Part shown: positions 1 to 10,372 of the stretch, in pieces
Layout: every line of letters starts with the position of its first letter
Numbering within the stretch: position 1 is the stretch's first letter
Origin: Ischnura elegans
Lineage: Eukaryota; Arthropoda; Insecta; Odonata; Coenagrionidae
DNA length: 64,000 nt
Assembly (NCBI RefSeq): GCF_921293095.1
Contig: NC_060251.1
Coordinates: 91,808,566 to 91,872,565, forward strand
Direction: 5' to 3'
Translations under genes and position numbers: made by a program
Notes under the pieces: model-generated
What the model was told of the DNA's origin: nothing
What the model saw: only the letters and a program-made list of their open reading frames with translations
Database searches by the model: none

Positions 1-113
1 GGCCTGAATAGCACGAATTTTAGAGAACGGAGGTATGGTATACATTTTTCACGTACATCGGAGACACTGCTGATATTTGGAATCAAAAAACAAATGAGTA
101 ACTACAAGCGGTA

Positions 114-2275
114 AGAAAGTTTGGGTTAACATTTTTGGTGTACATCCTCATGTCGGTATTTATTGGCATTTGACATCATTTAATGACTAGAATATGTACG
201 AAAATGATAACGTGGTTTTGTTTTGATGTCATATATCTATGGGCAATCATGTTTGAGGAATATATCAGTGTAAATATTCGATGTGAACTTGGGGTAACAT
301 TTCTGATGAACAATTTTCTCATGCAGCATTTATCCTTAATTTCATCGTTGTGGAGTAAAAATTCAATAGTGAATAATAAGTAGGTAAACATGTCGTGTTA
401 TTATGCAATTCCATTTAATGACTAGAATATGTACGAAAATGATAACGTGGTTTTGTTTTGATGTCATATATCTATGGGCAATCATATTTGAGGAATATAT
501 CAGTGTAAATATTCGATGTGAACTTGGGGTAACATTTCTGATGAACAATTTTCTCATGCAGCATTTATCCTTAATTTCATTGTTGTGGAGTAAAAATTCA
601 ATAGTGAATAATAAGTAGGTGAACATGTCGTGTCATTATGCACCTAGAACGCTTATTTGATGCAAATAAAAGCTTTTTGACCTTTTCAATTATTTCGTGA
701 ATGGAATGTGTCTCTAAATCATTAAGTCGATTTGTTTTGATGTCATCTAACTATTGGCAATCATGTTTGAGTAATGTATCAGTGTAAATATTCGATGTGT
801 ACTTGGGGTAACATTTCCGATGAACAATTTTCTTGTGCGGCATTTATCCTTATTTTCATCGTTGTGGAGTAAAAATTCAATAGTGAATAATAAATAGGTG
901 AACATATCGTGTTATTATACAACTAGAACGCTTATTTGATGCAAATTAAAGCAATGGGAGTTATTTTGGTTTCAGAAAGTTTGGGTTAACATTTTTGGTG
1001 TACATCCTCATGTCGGTATTTATTGACATTTTACATCATTAAATGGCTAGAATGTGTCTCGTAATGATAAAGTGGCTTAGTTTTGATGTCATCTAACGAT
1101 GTGTAAACATGATTGAGGAATATATCAGCGTAAATATTTGATGAGAACTTGGGGTAACATTTCTGATGAACATTTTGCTTACGAGGCATTTATCTCTATT
1201 TTCATCATTGTGGGGTAAAAATTCAATAGTGAATAATAAATACGTAAACATTTCTTGTTACATTTCAACTAGAACGCTGATTTGATGTAAATTAAAGCAA
1301 TGGCAGTTATTTTGGTTTCATAAAGTTTGGGTTAACATTTTTGGTGTACATCCTCACGTCGGTATTTATTGGCATTTGACATCATTTAATGACTAGAATA
1401 TGTACGAAAATGATAACGTGGTTTGGTTTTGATGTCATCTAACTATGGGCAAACATATTTGAGCAACTTCTCAGTGTAAATATTCGATGTGAACTTGGGG
1501 TAACATTTCTGATGAACAATTTTTTCATGCGGCATTTATACTTAATTTCATCGTTGTGGAGTAAAAATTCAATAGTGAATAATAAATAGGTAAACATATC
1601 GTGTTATTATACAACTAGAACGCTTATTTGATGCAAATTAAAGCAATGGGAGTTATTTTGGTTTCAGAAAGTTTAGGTTAACATTTTTGATGAACATCTT
1701 CATGCCGGTATTTTTGACCTTTTACATTATTTCGTGAATAGAATGTGTCTCTAAATCATACAGTGGTTTGTTTTTTATATTACCTAACTATGTGTAAACA
1801 TGTTTGAGGAATATGTCAGTGTAAATATTTTATGTGAACTTGGGGTAATATTTCTGTTGAACCAACCTTACAAGGCAGTCATCTAGATTTTCAACATTGT
1901 AGGGAAAAAATTCAATTTTGAATAATAAGCAGGTTAACATTTCTTGTTATATCGCAAGTAGAACGCTTGTTTGATGCAAACCTAAGCACTGGGAGGTATT
2001 TTGGTTTCAGAACGTTTGGGTTAACATTTTTGGTGAACATCTTCATGTCGGTAATTATTGACTTTTTACATTATTTCGTGACTAGATTATGTCTCAAAAT
2101 CATAAAGTGGTATGGTTTTTATATTATTTGACTATGTGTAAACATGTTTGAGGAATATATCAGTTTAAATATTTCATGTGAACTTGGGGTAACATCCCTG
2201 ATGAACATTTTGCTCACGAGGCATTTATCTTTATTTTCATCTTTGTAATATTTATGATAATAAATCTGAACCAGT
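114..2275 (+). repeat. Left satellite arm, ~346 bp tandem units
   Basis: The landmark TTTTGGTTTCA-AAGTTTGGGTTAACATTTTTGGTG recurs with starts near 961, 1307, 1653 and 1996, giving a period of 343-346 bp. Other landmarks are ACTTGGGGTAACATTTCTGATG and CAATAGTGAATAATAA. Units at about 1040-1300 belong to one subtype and those at about 1690-2250 to a second, more diverged one. Short reading frames here come from repeat sequence and are not genes. Confidence 0.9.
181..650 (+). repeat. Nested 235 bp duplication inside the left arm
   Basis: The segment from TAATGACTAGAATATGTACG to the GTGAATAATAAGTAGGT border is present twice, starting at 181 and 416 (235 bp apart), with only a few differences. 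It is shorter than the standard unit, so it is a recent local duplication of part of one monomer. The similar 66-71 residue frames it opens on both strands are by-products. Confidence 0.85.
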
Positions 2276-2695
2276 AAATAATTCTTTCTTTCTGTTTATC
2301 ATTTATACTAATGCAACTGTTTTAAAAATTGTTCAGTACCTTTTCAATATTGGCTACACATTTGAGATATCAAGGACCTCATACCAATGTAAAGTATTCA
2401 GTTTGCAGATCTGTCTATGTTGACATTCAGGAAAGGGTAACTGAGCATTTTTGTTGTAATCTTTACAATGCTTTCATGTGAAACCAAGGGACTCGAATAT
2501 TTATTTGCTTACGGTTGAATCAATATCTGTATCTAATTTTAGTTTGTAGTCCAACAGTACACATTGGTCCTATATTTAGTGGAACCTATGTAATATGTTT
2601 TCAGATAATTAGTATATTAAAAAAAAGGGTTTCCATTTACAAAAGGTAAGTACACTACCTTTAATGATGCTTATCTGCAATAAATTATTCTTGTA
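2276..2695. other. Unassigned AT-rich core DNA
   Basis: This lies between the left arm and the LINE fragment. It may be LINE 3' untranslated sequence on the minus strand, but no motif or tail can be seen. Confidence 0.4.
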
Positions 2696-3640
2696 CTACA
2701 AAGCAGAAAGAGAAGCTAACCGTTGCTGAAGGTCAATGACATCATGTAGTATTACTGCTGACACTGCAGTATGTGAATCAATGGAATAGAAGATTTTAAA
2801 GTCAACAGCGGAGATTGAGTGCTTTCTCAGATTTAAAGACCATTCTCCATTAATGGACTCTAGGGAAAATCCATGATAATTATCATTCACAAACAGTAAT
2901 AAAGGAAGTGGTCCCAGGTGGGAGCCCTGTGGAAAAGCAGATGTTGCATAAAATTGTGATGGTTCTGCATTCTGGATTTTATTTGCTAGTCCTCTCTTTG
3001 ACTTATAGCATGGGACCACATATTCCATTGGCTTTCAGTTTTGCTGCTGATAGAAAAATGATAAACTTAATTGAATGCATTTGGAAAAATCACAATACAC
3101 TGTACCTGAAAATGATCAGTAGGATCTGTAGCTACTAATAGCTGAAAAAGCAAAAGGTTTGTACCTAGTAGTTGAAGTAACGCACCTAAATCCTTGCCCT
3201 TAATCAGTAATCAGGTTTTCAAACACTTTGGCAAAAACTGACTGAATAATGGTCTATAATCACTAAAGGCTGCTTTACATGGGGCATGTAATTGCGCAGG
3301 TTAGAACTGCATTAATTTTCAATACGGCATAAAATTGCGAGAATGTGAGCTTGGGATTAGAAGAGGGGCTATTTTGTCATGCATTATCGAATGCGTCCTA
3401 GGAATTCACTGCTTTACAGGACACAATTTTGACTGTGCCTTTGTACATAAGTGTGATTGTGCAGTGACTTTCCACTTTTTCATTTTTTTAATAGTGTTAA
3501 CGTTTTTACACACAGGTATCACAATTGCTTTTTTGGAGGAGCTAGGAATTATGCCAGCATCTAGAGACTTGTTAAAGATAATATGGAGAGCTATTTTAAA
3601 TGTTTTGTTAAATAGTGGGGACACAAATTCAACTGCATTC
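2696..3640 (-). pseudogene. Decayed non-LTR (jockey/CR1-type) reverse transcriptase fragment
   Basis: On the minus strand, reading from high to low coordinates, the fragment shows in order an FNKSLDAGIIPS...AIVIPV block (about 3520-3610), a GFR...YCDFSK block (about 3040-3240), and PQGSHLGPLPLLLFVND followed by DFKIF (2790-2960). These match RT blocks of jockey/CR1/I-type LINEs: the region before the catalytic core, the QVD-Y-DFSKAFD region, PQGS-LGPLLF-IFIND and YADD-KIF. The catalytic YADD is degraded and several stops interrupt the frame. About 200 bp around 3262-3470 does not fit the RT and looks like an inserted piece. It is a 5'-truncated dead copy lying inside the fold-back element. 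Confidence 0.8.
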
Positions 3641-3912
3641 TTGAAGGAATAATACTACTTTTCTCATGAGTTACATGCAGTGGCATAGCCAGGAAGGTCT
3701 CTTGCCCTCTCTCCCCCAAAAGCATTAGTTTTAGCAGAAAAATATTAACCTATAAAACAAATTAATTCTATTCCACCGATACTAGGAAGCAAAACTAATA
3801 TTGACTATTATTTTTGTGAAGCAAAATAGCGTAACATGTCAATTTTACAGATAAAAATGTTCACATTTTCCCCAGAGGATTCCACCACTGTACCCCCAAC
3901 ACCATTCTAGCT

Positions 3913-4407
3913 CAGGTGCGCAGCTAGGAATTAGGCAAGGGGAGGTTTTAGGCGCAACTAACACTGGGGGATCTGAGGGTATGGAATACCCACTAGCAGG
4001 GGCGGATCCAGGATTTCTTTCTGGGAGGGGCACAAGCAAGGCCGTATCCAGGATTTTGGTCAGGGGGGGGCACAAGGATACCTCGTCATACAAAACAAAC
4101 GAAATGATAATGGGACCGTATTAAAAATCTAGCATATTTTTAAGGGTCTGGGGGGGGCACGTGCCCCCGTGCCCCCCCCCTGGATCCGCCTATGCCCACT
4201 AGGATAAGAGGGAGGTGCGGGGGCCCTCCCCTAGAAAATTTTTCAGATAAATGGCGAGTTTTACCACTTTCGGATGGATATTTTTATTAATCCTTACACT
4301 ATTCTATTAGTAATATTAATGCAATTAAGTAAAATGGATTAAATTTAAAAATTTCTCTGAAATCTGGGGGAGGGGTTTATCCCCAAAACCCCTCCTTGCT
4401 GCGCCTG
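3913..4407 (-). mobile_element. hAT-type MITE, middle level of the nest
   Basis: The copy starts CAGGTGCGCAGCTAGGAATT and ends GCTGCGCCTG. Flanks are TTCTAGCT and TCCTAGCT (7 of 8). It is the same family, in reverse orientation, as the copies at 48714-49018 and 59640-59949, and it is split by a further MITE at 3997-4194. Confidence 0.8.
3997..4194. mobile_element. 198 bp hAT-type MITE with G/C tracts, innermost of the nest
   Basis: Ends are CAGGGGCGGATCCAGG and CTGGATCCGCCTATG. A perfect 8 bp duplication CCCACTAG sits at 3989-3996 and 4195-4202. The interior has poly-G/poly-C tracts and the phrase ATCCTGGAT twice. Other copies are at 28844-32988 (split), 38739-39881 and 38823-39024. Confidence 0.9.
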
Positions 4408-4916
4408 TCCTAGCTACACCCCTGGTAACATGAGGCCAAAAGAATTACCTAATGGTCTAATGATCACCTATTAACATCTCTTGATGAGGTGATTGAATTT
4501 CATGTACTCAGTCCGATCACCATTTTTTAAAGGTTAAATGGTAAATTTTATTTTGAGTGATCCAAATTTTGAGAGCAGGGAAGAATCATTTAGGATAATT
4601 ACTCTTACTAAAGAAATTTACAGGAGTGAAAATGCAAACAGCATCTTAAGTACTGCATAAAAACTATTCATAGCATCATATAGCGATTTTGGTTTCATAA
4701 AATCTTATTGTCGGACCAGTAAATATAACTTGAAATAATAATTCAAACCAATAAAATCAGTTTTAAAAGTCATACAACAGTGTGATAAATACCACAGGCT
4801 TAATGGCAAATATTTTCCTCATACACTGACATCATTGATAGAATTATACCGTGTTTCCATGTGCTTTTAAGAGTTCCAGTCTTTTTCTGGGCAAACCTTT
4901 ATTTGTACTGTTAGTA

Positions 4917-5654
4917 CAGCACACTCCCGATTATCCGGCTACGGTTTATTTGGGTTGTGGATTATCCGTGCATGATTGTCACTCTTGCTCTTTTTTTTCT
5001 GCTATATATTTTTTTAAAAATACAATCGGACGCAAAATCATCGGAATTACTGCATTAATGCGAGGATACACCAGGCTTATTATTTCCGTTACAATCCCCT
5101 ACGTAAAACTGAAGCGATCGCGCGCTAGCTGCATTGACGGGATCACCGTGTTCCTATTTTCCAAGCCTCGCAATGCACGACCGCGCTCCGTGATCACGGA
5201 TACTCCTTTACCGACCTTGGGATACACGCCCCGCAGCAGCTGCAATCTGGGCAACTTGTGCGAGACGCAACTAACATAAATGGCGCGGTGCCTGAAAGTA
5301 ATTTCCGACGTCGAGTAGTGGTTTTGAAGCATTCTTTCAAACCACTTTACTGCATCCGTGATCACACAGCCACGGATGTGTGGTTTTCGAAACCAGGCCT
5401 TATACAGAGCATTAATAATACAAGCACAACAATCTTATCGCCGCTAAAAAGATCGAGAACTGGCGAAGAAAGCTCTCATTGAGTCCGGGAAGCATTCTTA
5501 AATAACAGAATACCTGCATAAATAATATTATATTGTTTTTTACGTAAATTATGAACATTACCAGACATTTACGTAAAAGTTTAGGTTATCCGTGTTTTAC
5601 GATTATTCGTGCCGTCTCTCCCCATCATTAGCCCGGATAATCGGGAGTGTACTG
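4917..5654. mobile_element. pogo/Tigger-like non-autonomous element
   Basis: Terminal inverted repeats are CAGCACACTCCCGATTATCC and GGATAATCGGGAGTGTACTG, flanked by TA on both sides. This is the usual Tigger-type end and TA target. Frames on both strands inside it (up to 142 codons) do not resemble a transposase that I can recognise. Confidence 0.85.
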
Positions 5655-6068
5655 TATATGAAGTCATTTTCTTTTTATGCATGGGCTAATAATTCTCATG
5701 TACTGACTAAACTAGCAAGTGGTACTCATTTAAATACAATGGGTCGCAAAGATTTAAATATGGATTAATTTATTATGAAAGAGGTGGTTTACTGTTTATA
5801 GCATGTTAAAGTAGAATTGTTTCTTAAGCAATGTTTCGAGATATTAGTAATGGTCCAAGTCTGACCTAAATGGAAAGAACACCAGAGAGCTCTGCTAATG
5901 TCATATGCATAGGAAGAACTGAAGCCCTGAAATACATTTACTCTATCATGTACCTTTCCACGTGAACATGAAGCCCAAACACCTAACTTCTTGGTGTTCT
6001 ACTGATCTAAATAAACAAGAACAGATACCTACCAATATAATTTCCTAGAAGCAGGAAAAATTCAGTTA
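5655..6068. other. Core DNA between two Tigger-like insertions
   Basis: No gene or repeat end was recognised. It may be remnant transposase-coding DNA of the fold-back element upstream of the 7.5 kb fragment, too decayed to read. Confidence 0.3.
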
Positions 6069-7394
6069 CAGTAGACTCTCGTTATTACGAAGTTCATCGG
6101 ACCGATAGCCCGGAGGTATGTAATAACGAAGTTCGTATGAACGTTTCTCTTGGGAATCGTCGAAAAAACTGTACGTGATAAATGCGATTAAATTACGCGG
6201 AAATAAATATAAACAGGAAAAATCGTTTCAGTTTCGGCATGCGGCATGACGTTATCGAGGGTTGATATCCTCCCGAGTACAGTAAGTCCGATTTACGAAC
6301 TAGATGCGTTCCAAGACCTTGTTCCTAAGTTGATAAACCTACGGTCCGGCCGCCGAGAGTTGTCCGATGACATGCAGGATAGTCTACGTCGGGGCAGCGT
6401 TGCCAGGTGAGAAAGTGAAACGCCTATAAGGGCCTCCGTGAAGAATGGAGACGGAAAGGACGACGAGCGTGAAGGACCCAGTGGAAGAACCACTTGTTTT
6501 GGGGATTCGAAGAAAGGGCATGTTTTAGTTGATCAGGCTTATTTCGCTGCTCTGTATGCATTTGACAACGTTGTATGACTAGGCATGTGTGAGGTGCGTT
6601 TGGGGGACAGCGATTGCCTGCAATCCGTGCTGGCGAAGAGTTATCCGCACCTCATATTCTGCCGTCATCGGACCGGTCGTCCTGCATGCAAGGCAACGAG
6701 GAGTACGGTTATGATGCAGAATGCAACACTGCGCTAACTCACGATTGTGACGAATTGATCTAGCTGGGCGTGCAACGCAGCCGAAAAAATCGCTCTCCGC
6801 GGCAAGGAACAACGGGCGAAACGTTGAACAGTTCCTAACTTCACACCGGAATGAATGATACTTTGTTCAGATTATGCCCAGAGTACGATTTCCTCTACGC
6901 CGCACGGCTTAGCAACGGCTAAATCAAAAGGCACCAAATTCGAAATTTTTTAATGGTGTCATCTCTGCAAGTTCGTAAATCGAATGTGCGAAGGAAGAGA
7001 ACTAACTGTACATCAAATTTACGAGCTGTGAGTCTGTCACCGTGATTCCCAAGGAATGAAGTTCGTTATATGACGCTGCGCGAATGGTGAAGAAATAACC
7101 ATAAATGACGCTCTCGGTCACAGTACATGAGGACAACTTAAACGTGGCGTGATAATTAAAACTAAGCGTAGTGAATATCCATCTAAATGCCATAGCTTAT
7201 GCGTGGAACTTCGTAATAAAGTTCATTTTGTAACTACCAGGACCGGGACGGAGGTTCGTAATTTCGTAAAAACGAAAATTTTTAATAACGTTTCTTTTCC
7301 TATAGCTTGGATAGCTTTTCGTCGGGACCAACGATTTGCTTCGTAAAAGCGAGAACTTCGTAATAACGTTGTTCGTATTAACGAGAGTCTACTG
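6069..7394. mobile_element. pogo/Tigger-like element, ~1.3 kb
   Basis: Ends are CAGTAGACTCTCGTTATTAC and the matching AATACGAACAACG complement at the right tip, with GAACTTCGTAATAACG words inside both ends. The flanks are GTTA and TTAC, so the target is TA or TTA. A second Tigger-like element sits in its middle. No transposase was recognised, so it is non-autonomous. Confidence 0.85.
6280..7008. mobile_element. Tigger-like element nested in the 6069-7394 element
   Basis: It starts CAGTAAGTCCGATTTACGAAC and ends ...GTTCGTAAATCG...AACTAACTG, flanked by TA at both sides. The right repeat has about 16 extra bases between tip and body. It resembles the ends of the 52277-53576 element. CpG density is higher than in surrounding DNA, suggesting a younger age. 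Confidence 0.7.
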
Positions 7395-7439
7395 TTACAT
7401 ACCACAGTTCTCCAACCACAATTGTATTCCATACAAGGA

Positions 7440-7785
7440 ATTTATAGAAAAACTTATTTTTCTATGCATAGAAAATTTAGTAAAATGGTAAAAAAAGCTC
7501 ATACTGATGACTTCCTATGATCAATTGAGTAAGTTGAAGTTAAAGTTATCAAGTAAGTGTAATAAATGGGCTATGTGCTTTAGAAATTTTCCGCATGCCA
7601 ACACTAATACCAATATGTTTGTGAAAACATTTCACAACACTCTGAAAACCCATTACCTTAACTGGAAAGTTAACAGGATATTAGATGATTTTGTAACAAT
7701 TATTTTCAGAATGCAAAAACAGCGTACCTGTCTCTTAAGTACAATAGGATTATTGAATAGCCACCTCTTGGATTTGCAAGCGTAA
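7440..7785 (+). pseudogene. MULE transposase, C-terminal fragment
   Basis: The open frame 7507-7785 contains W-CFRNFPHANTNTNMF followed by FHNTLKTHYLNWK and RILDDF. In MULE-type transposases of arthropods the segment after the catalytic core reads roughly W-YCYR-...INTNM-LE-FHRTLK-.YL.GK..RLD, and the match is close in order and spacing. The DDE core that should precede it is not visible; a Tigger-like insertion lies just upstream. The frame ends before the SWIM finger, which continues in another frame. This is the transposase of the fold-back element and is dead. Confidence 0.75.
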
Positions 7786-7793
7786 ATTGTTTA

Positions 7794-8177
7794 CACCATT
7801 ACAAAGGCATCAAAATCCTTGATGAAAATGTAATGGTAGTGACTAAAGGCTAGTGTTGGAATGTCAGAGCCCAGTCTGATCCTTCGTCTTTGTACTTTGT
7901 CAAGTTGGCCAATGGTGATTGTAGCCTTCCAGAGTTGTGCTTCGTAAAATGCTGTAGGTTATCTTGTGCGGGTCTTTGTTCACACATGTATATTTGCTCA
8001 TACAGTGACAAACATTCAATATGGAAGCACGTTCATAAAGTTCACTCTTTTCAAGTTCGAAATCATCATACTTCATCAGCCCCTGCCTTTGAAGTTGAAA
8101 GTACAGCAAAATTGGACCTTTGCTCATATCATTTTCCAATAATGATTAATCTAAAGAACAGTTACTCCATTCTATAG
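7794..8177 (+). pseudogene. Degenerate SWIM zinc-finger segment following the transposase
   Basis: After a stop at 7851-7853 the frame reads CWNVRAQS, then a cysteine-rich stretch ending SHMYICSYSDKHSIWKHVH. SWIM fingers have CxC-xn-CxH; here CSY and WKH occupy those places, so one cysteine of each pair is replaced (C to Y and C to W). The W-V-SQS phrase before the finger also fits MULE-type proteins. SWIM fingers bind DNA or protein in MULE transposases. This copy cannot coordinate zinc as written. It continues the 7507-7785 fragment and precedes the Ulp1 segment. Confidence 0.65.
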
Positions 8178-8365
8178 AAAAGAGTTTGAAGCAAATAAAA
8201 TCATTCATCAATCAAAAAAAGTCACAGCCTCTCCTTCTCCATGTTCTTAACACTTTAAAATTACTGCTCGAGAAATTCGATGCAATTGAGCATACCACAG
8301 AACCTCCTAAACTGCAGCATGCAAGAGTACCCCCTACCTCTAATCTATAAGCAACTCAGTACAGG

Positions 8366-8581
8366 TTGCACCAAACCTCAAAGGATCGCAAACCCACCAA
8401 GCACTACTTCCAGAGCCCTAGCCGAGATCAACTAGAGTCCATTAAAGATTCATTAATGAATAATGAGTGTTGCTCTTTCACAGATCGAATTTCTTCGAAC
8501 AGTAATCTTCTGAAAACTGTTTGCAGGAGTGGCCAATATACAGTCAATTCTGTGCATCTAAATCACTTGATTGTTTTATAA
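8366..8581 (+). pseudogene. Linker between SWIM and Ulp1 segments
   Basis: This is a 71-codon open frame, hydrophilic, with a possible helical part (SRDQLESIKDSLMNNE). Position and composition suit the spacer between the transposase/SWIM part and the protease part. There is no domain of its own. Confidence 0.35.
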
Positions 8582-8619
8582 GTCATTTAGAAGTTGAGCA
8601 ATTAGCCTAGTGTGTATCA

Positions 8620-9130
8620 CCAGATTTTCAAAGAGGCTGGCTGTACGATACTGTAATCGCAGTTTTTCTAACAATTGTAAGCTCATCTATATCTACTGCT
8701 AGAATTATAGATACGGCAGTTTGTAGTTAGCAATATGAAATTAGAGAAGGTATTATCCCTTTTTCAGAAAATCACCTTCAAAGATGTAACTAAGCTAATT
8801 ATTCCATTTAATCCATTGAATTCACATTGGCTTCTCCTAGTAGTTAGGCTTAATGAAAAAGAAATTGATTTTTATGACCCTTCCAGTGATAGCATTAAGC
8901 CTATGTATAAATACGGTATTGCTCAGTGGGTTATATTCCTTGGTCATAAATGTAGTGGTGAGATTGCAGACTGGAAGACATTTCACCCAAAGCATCTGTT
9001 GCAAATTGATGGCCTTAACTGTGGGGTTTACATATCAAGGTTTGCTGAGCAAGATCTGAAAGGACAACCAGTCGATCCAGTTGCCTACAGGAAGTTAATG
9101 TTCAACACAATCACTGGGAGAAGCCACTGA
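8620..9130 (+). pseudogene. Ulp1/C48-type cysteine protease of the fold-back transposon
   Basis: The domain opens with PDFQRGWLYDTVIA at 8620. It shifts frame by one base near 8725-8732, then runs open from 8735 to a stop at 9128. In the second frame the catalytic set of clan CE (Ulp1) proteases is complete: His31 in NSHW, Asp48 in FYDPSSD, Gln90 and Cys96 in QIDGLNCGVY. The GWL-D entry and HWLL-V core are typical. Such proteases cleave ubiquitin-like conjugates, and in animals they are often carried by DNA transposons. Apart from the single frameshift the domain looks well preserved, better than the SWIM finger upstream. Confidence 0.85.
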
Positions 9131-9880
9131 AAACCATGCTTGCAGGCTACCCAATTGCCAGAGGTTAAAGCAATGTTTGTGTCTTCAATAGCTGCACCTT
9201 TTCATTCTTCTTTCCTATTTCATTTTCCTGTGTGCCTTAAATATTTTGCATGACATTTTTTCAGATCTTGAGATGACTTGCATCACATGCATCTTCTACT
9301 TACTTCTTCCTACTATCTTTTCAAATTTGATAGAGCATACTTCCTAGTTCAGAATTATAGCATTTGTATCATTTTATGTGCTAGTCATATTTTATTTTTT
9401 GTATTGGAAGGTATGCCAAGATAGCATATTTTTATTTGATTATTCTAGTCATTGCCATACATAACACCTTGAGTCTTCGACAAGGTCATGACTTTTATTT
9501 AGCTTTATCTATAAGGAAGTGCTAAGGTGCTTTCTATAAAACTGTGCAATATTTTTTGTCCTGAAATTTGATGTCATGTACATTACAGCTTGCTTAGAGA
9601 GCAAATTTTTGTCCAGTCGTTTTGTAAACAGCAAGCTAAGAAATGAATACGTCAAGCTGAGTTGCATAGCCATTTCTAATCATATGCAGCATGTCTATAA
9701 TCATTCAATAACAACTGGCTCTTAATATCCTTGATAAATAACATATGTACATATCTTTCTATTTTCCTAAGTCTTGAAGGCTCAGCATGTTAAGAGAATG
9801 TGCAAGGAATTTATTTATCTTCAGTTACATTATTTTTTACGTGATAGTAACACCTATATTGTAAATATGTAGATAAGCAG
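9131..9880. other. AT-rich 3' part of transposon core, nothing recognised
   Basis: No ORF, repeat end or RNA motif was seen. It may be the 3' untranslated region of the MULE-type gene. Confidence 0.35.
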
Positions 9881-9881
9881 T

Positions 9882-10080
9882 TTGCATGTCCCTTTCCAAG
9901 GACTACTACCTTGTCGCGGTGGAAGGGCTTGTGTGTTCCGTGAAATCTGCACAATATTGGCAAATGATACATTTTTCTCACTGTCATGTAAATTCACACC
10001 AATAATTTACAAGGGTAGGAACCAGACTAAAGGTAGTAAAATCCAGATAAATCGGCAAAGGTGATATCAACAGCAGTCTT
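9882..10080 (+). mobile_element. LINE 5' leader-like fragment
   Basis: The phrases CCTTGTCGCGGTGGAAGGGC, TTGTGTG and GGAACCAGACTAAAGGTAG are typical of the leader found before ORF1 in many arthropod non-LTR elements. Related phrases occur at 29536-29990. No coding part follows. Confidence 0.5.
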
Positions 10081-10372
10081 ATCAACAATACCAAAATGGA
10101 TAGCTGTTGAGTGTTACTTTCATGTACATATTTAAGGTACATACAGATTTTTTTCTGAAAATAGTCTATGTATTTTTGGAAAGTGTCTCTGAAAATAATT
10201 TTTTGAAATGAAAATTATTCTGTGAAAGTATTCTTGCCTCAATTCAATGCCAAAAGAAAAACAGCTATTTTTCTTTTTAACTAAAAATTTCTTTGTCAGC
10301 AAAAACATAAGTCAATCACCTGGCCCGAATGATTGATGGCAGTCCCCTTAAGTTAATATAACAAAAAAATTT

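Larger units (their letters stand above)
3678..4424 (-). mobile_element. hAT-type MITE, outermost of a three-level nest
   Basis: Ends are CAGTGGCATAGCCAGGA and TAGCTACACCCCTG. The flanking 8-mers GTTACATG (3670-3677) and GTAACATG (4425-4432) match at 7 of 8 positions, as expected of an hAT target duplication. A second MITE is inserted near its right end. Confidence 0.75.

Noticed and set aside
114-2275. CRISPR-like or telomeric array
   Set aside because: Units are ~346 bp, contiguous and without spacers, in animal DNA. They are satellite units with an inverted counterpart.
3845-4093. Pro-rich 82-codon minus frame
   Set aside because: It is the C/G-tract interior of nested hAT MITEs.
4851-5279. 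142-codon plus-strand gene
   Set aside because: It starts outside and ends inside a Tigger-like element, with no recognisable motif.
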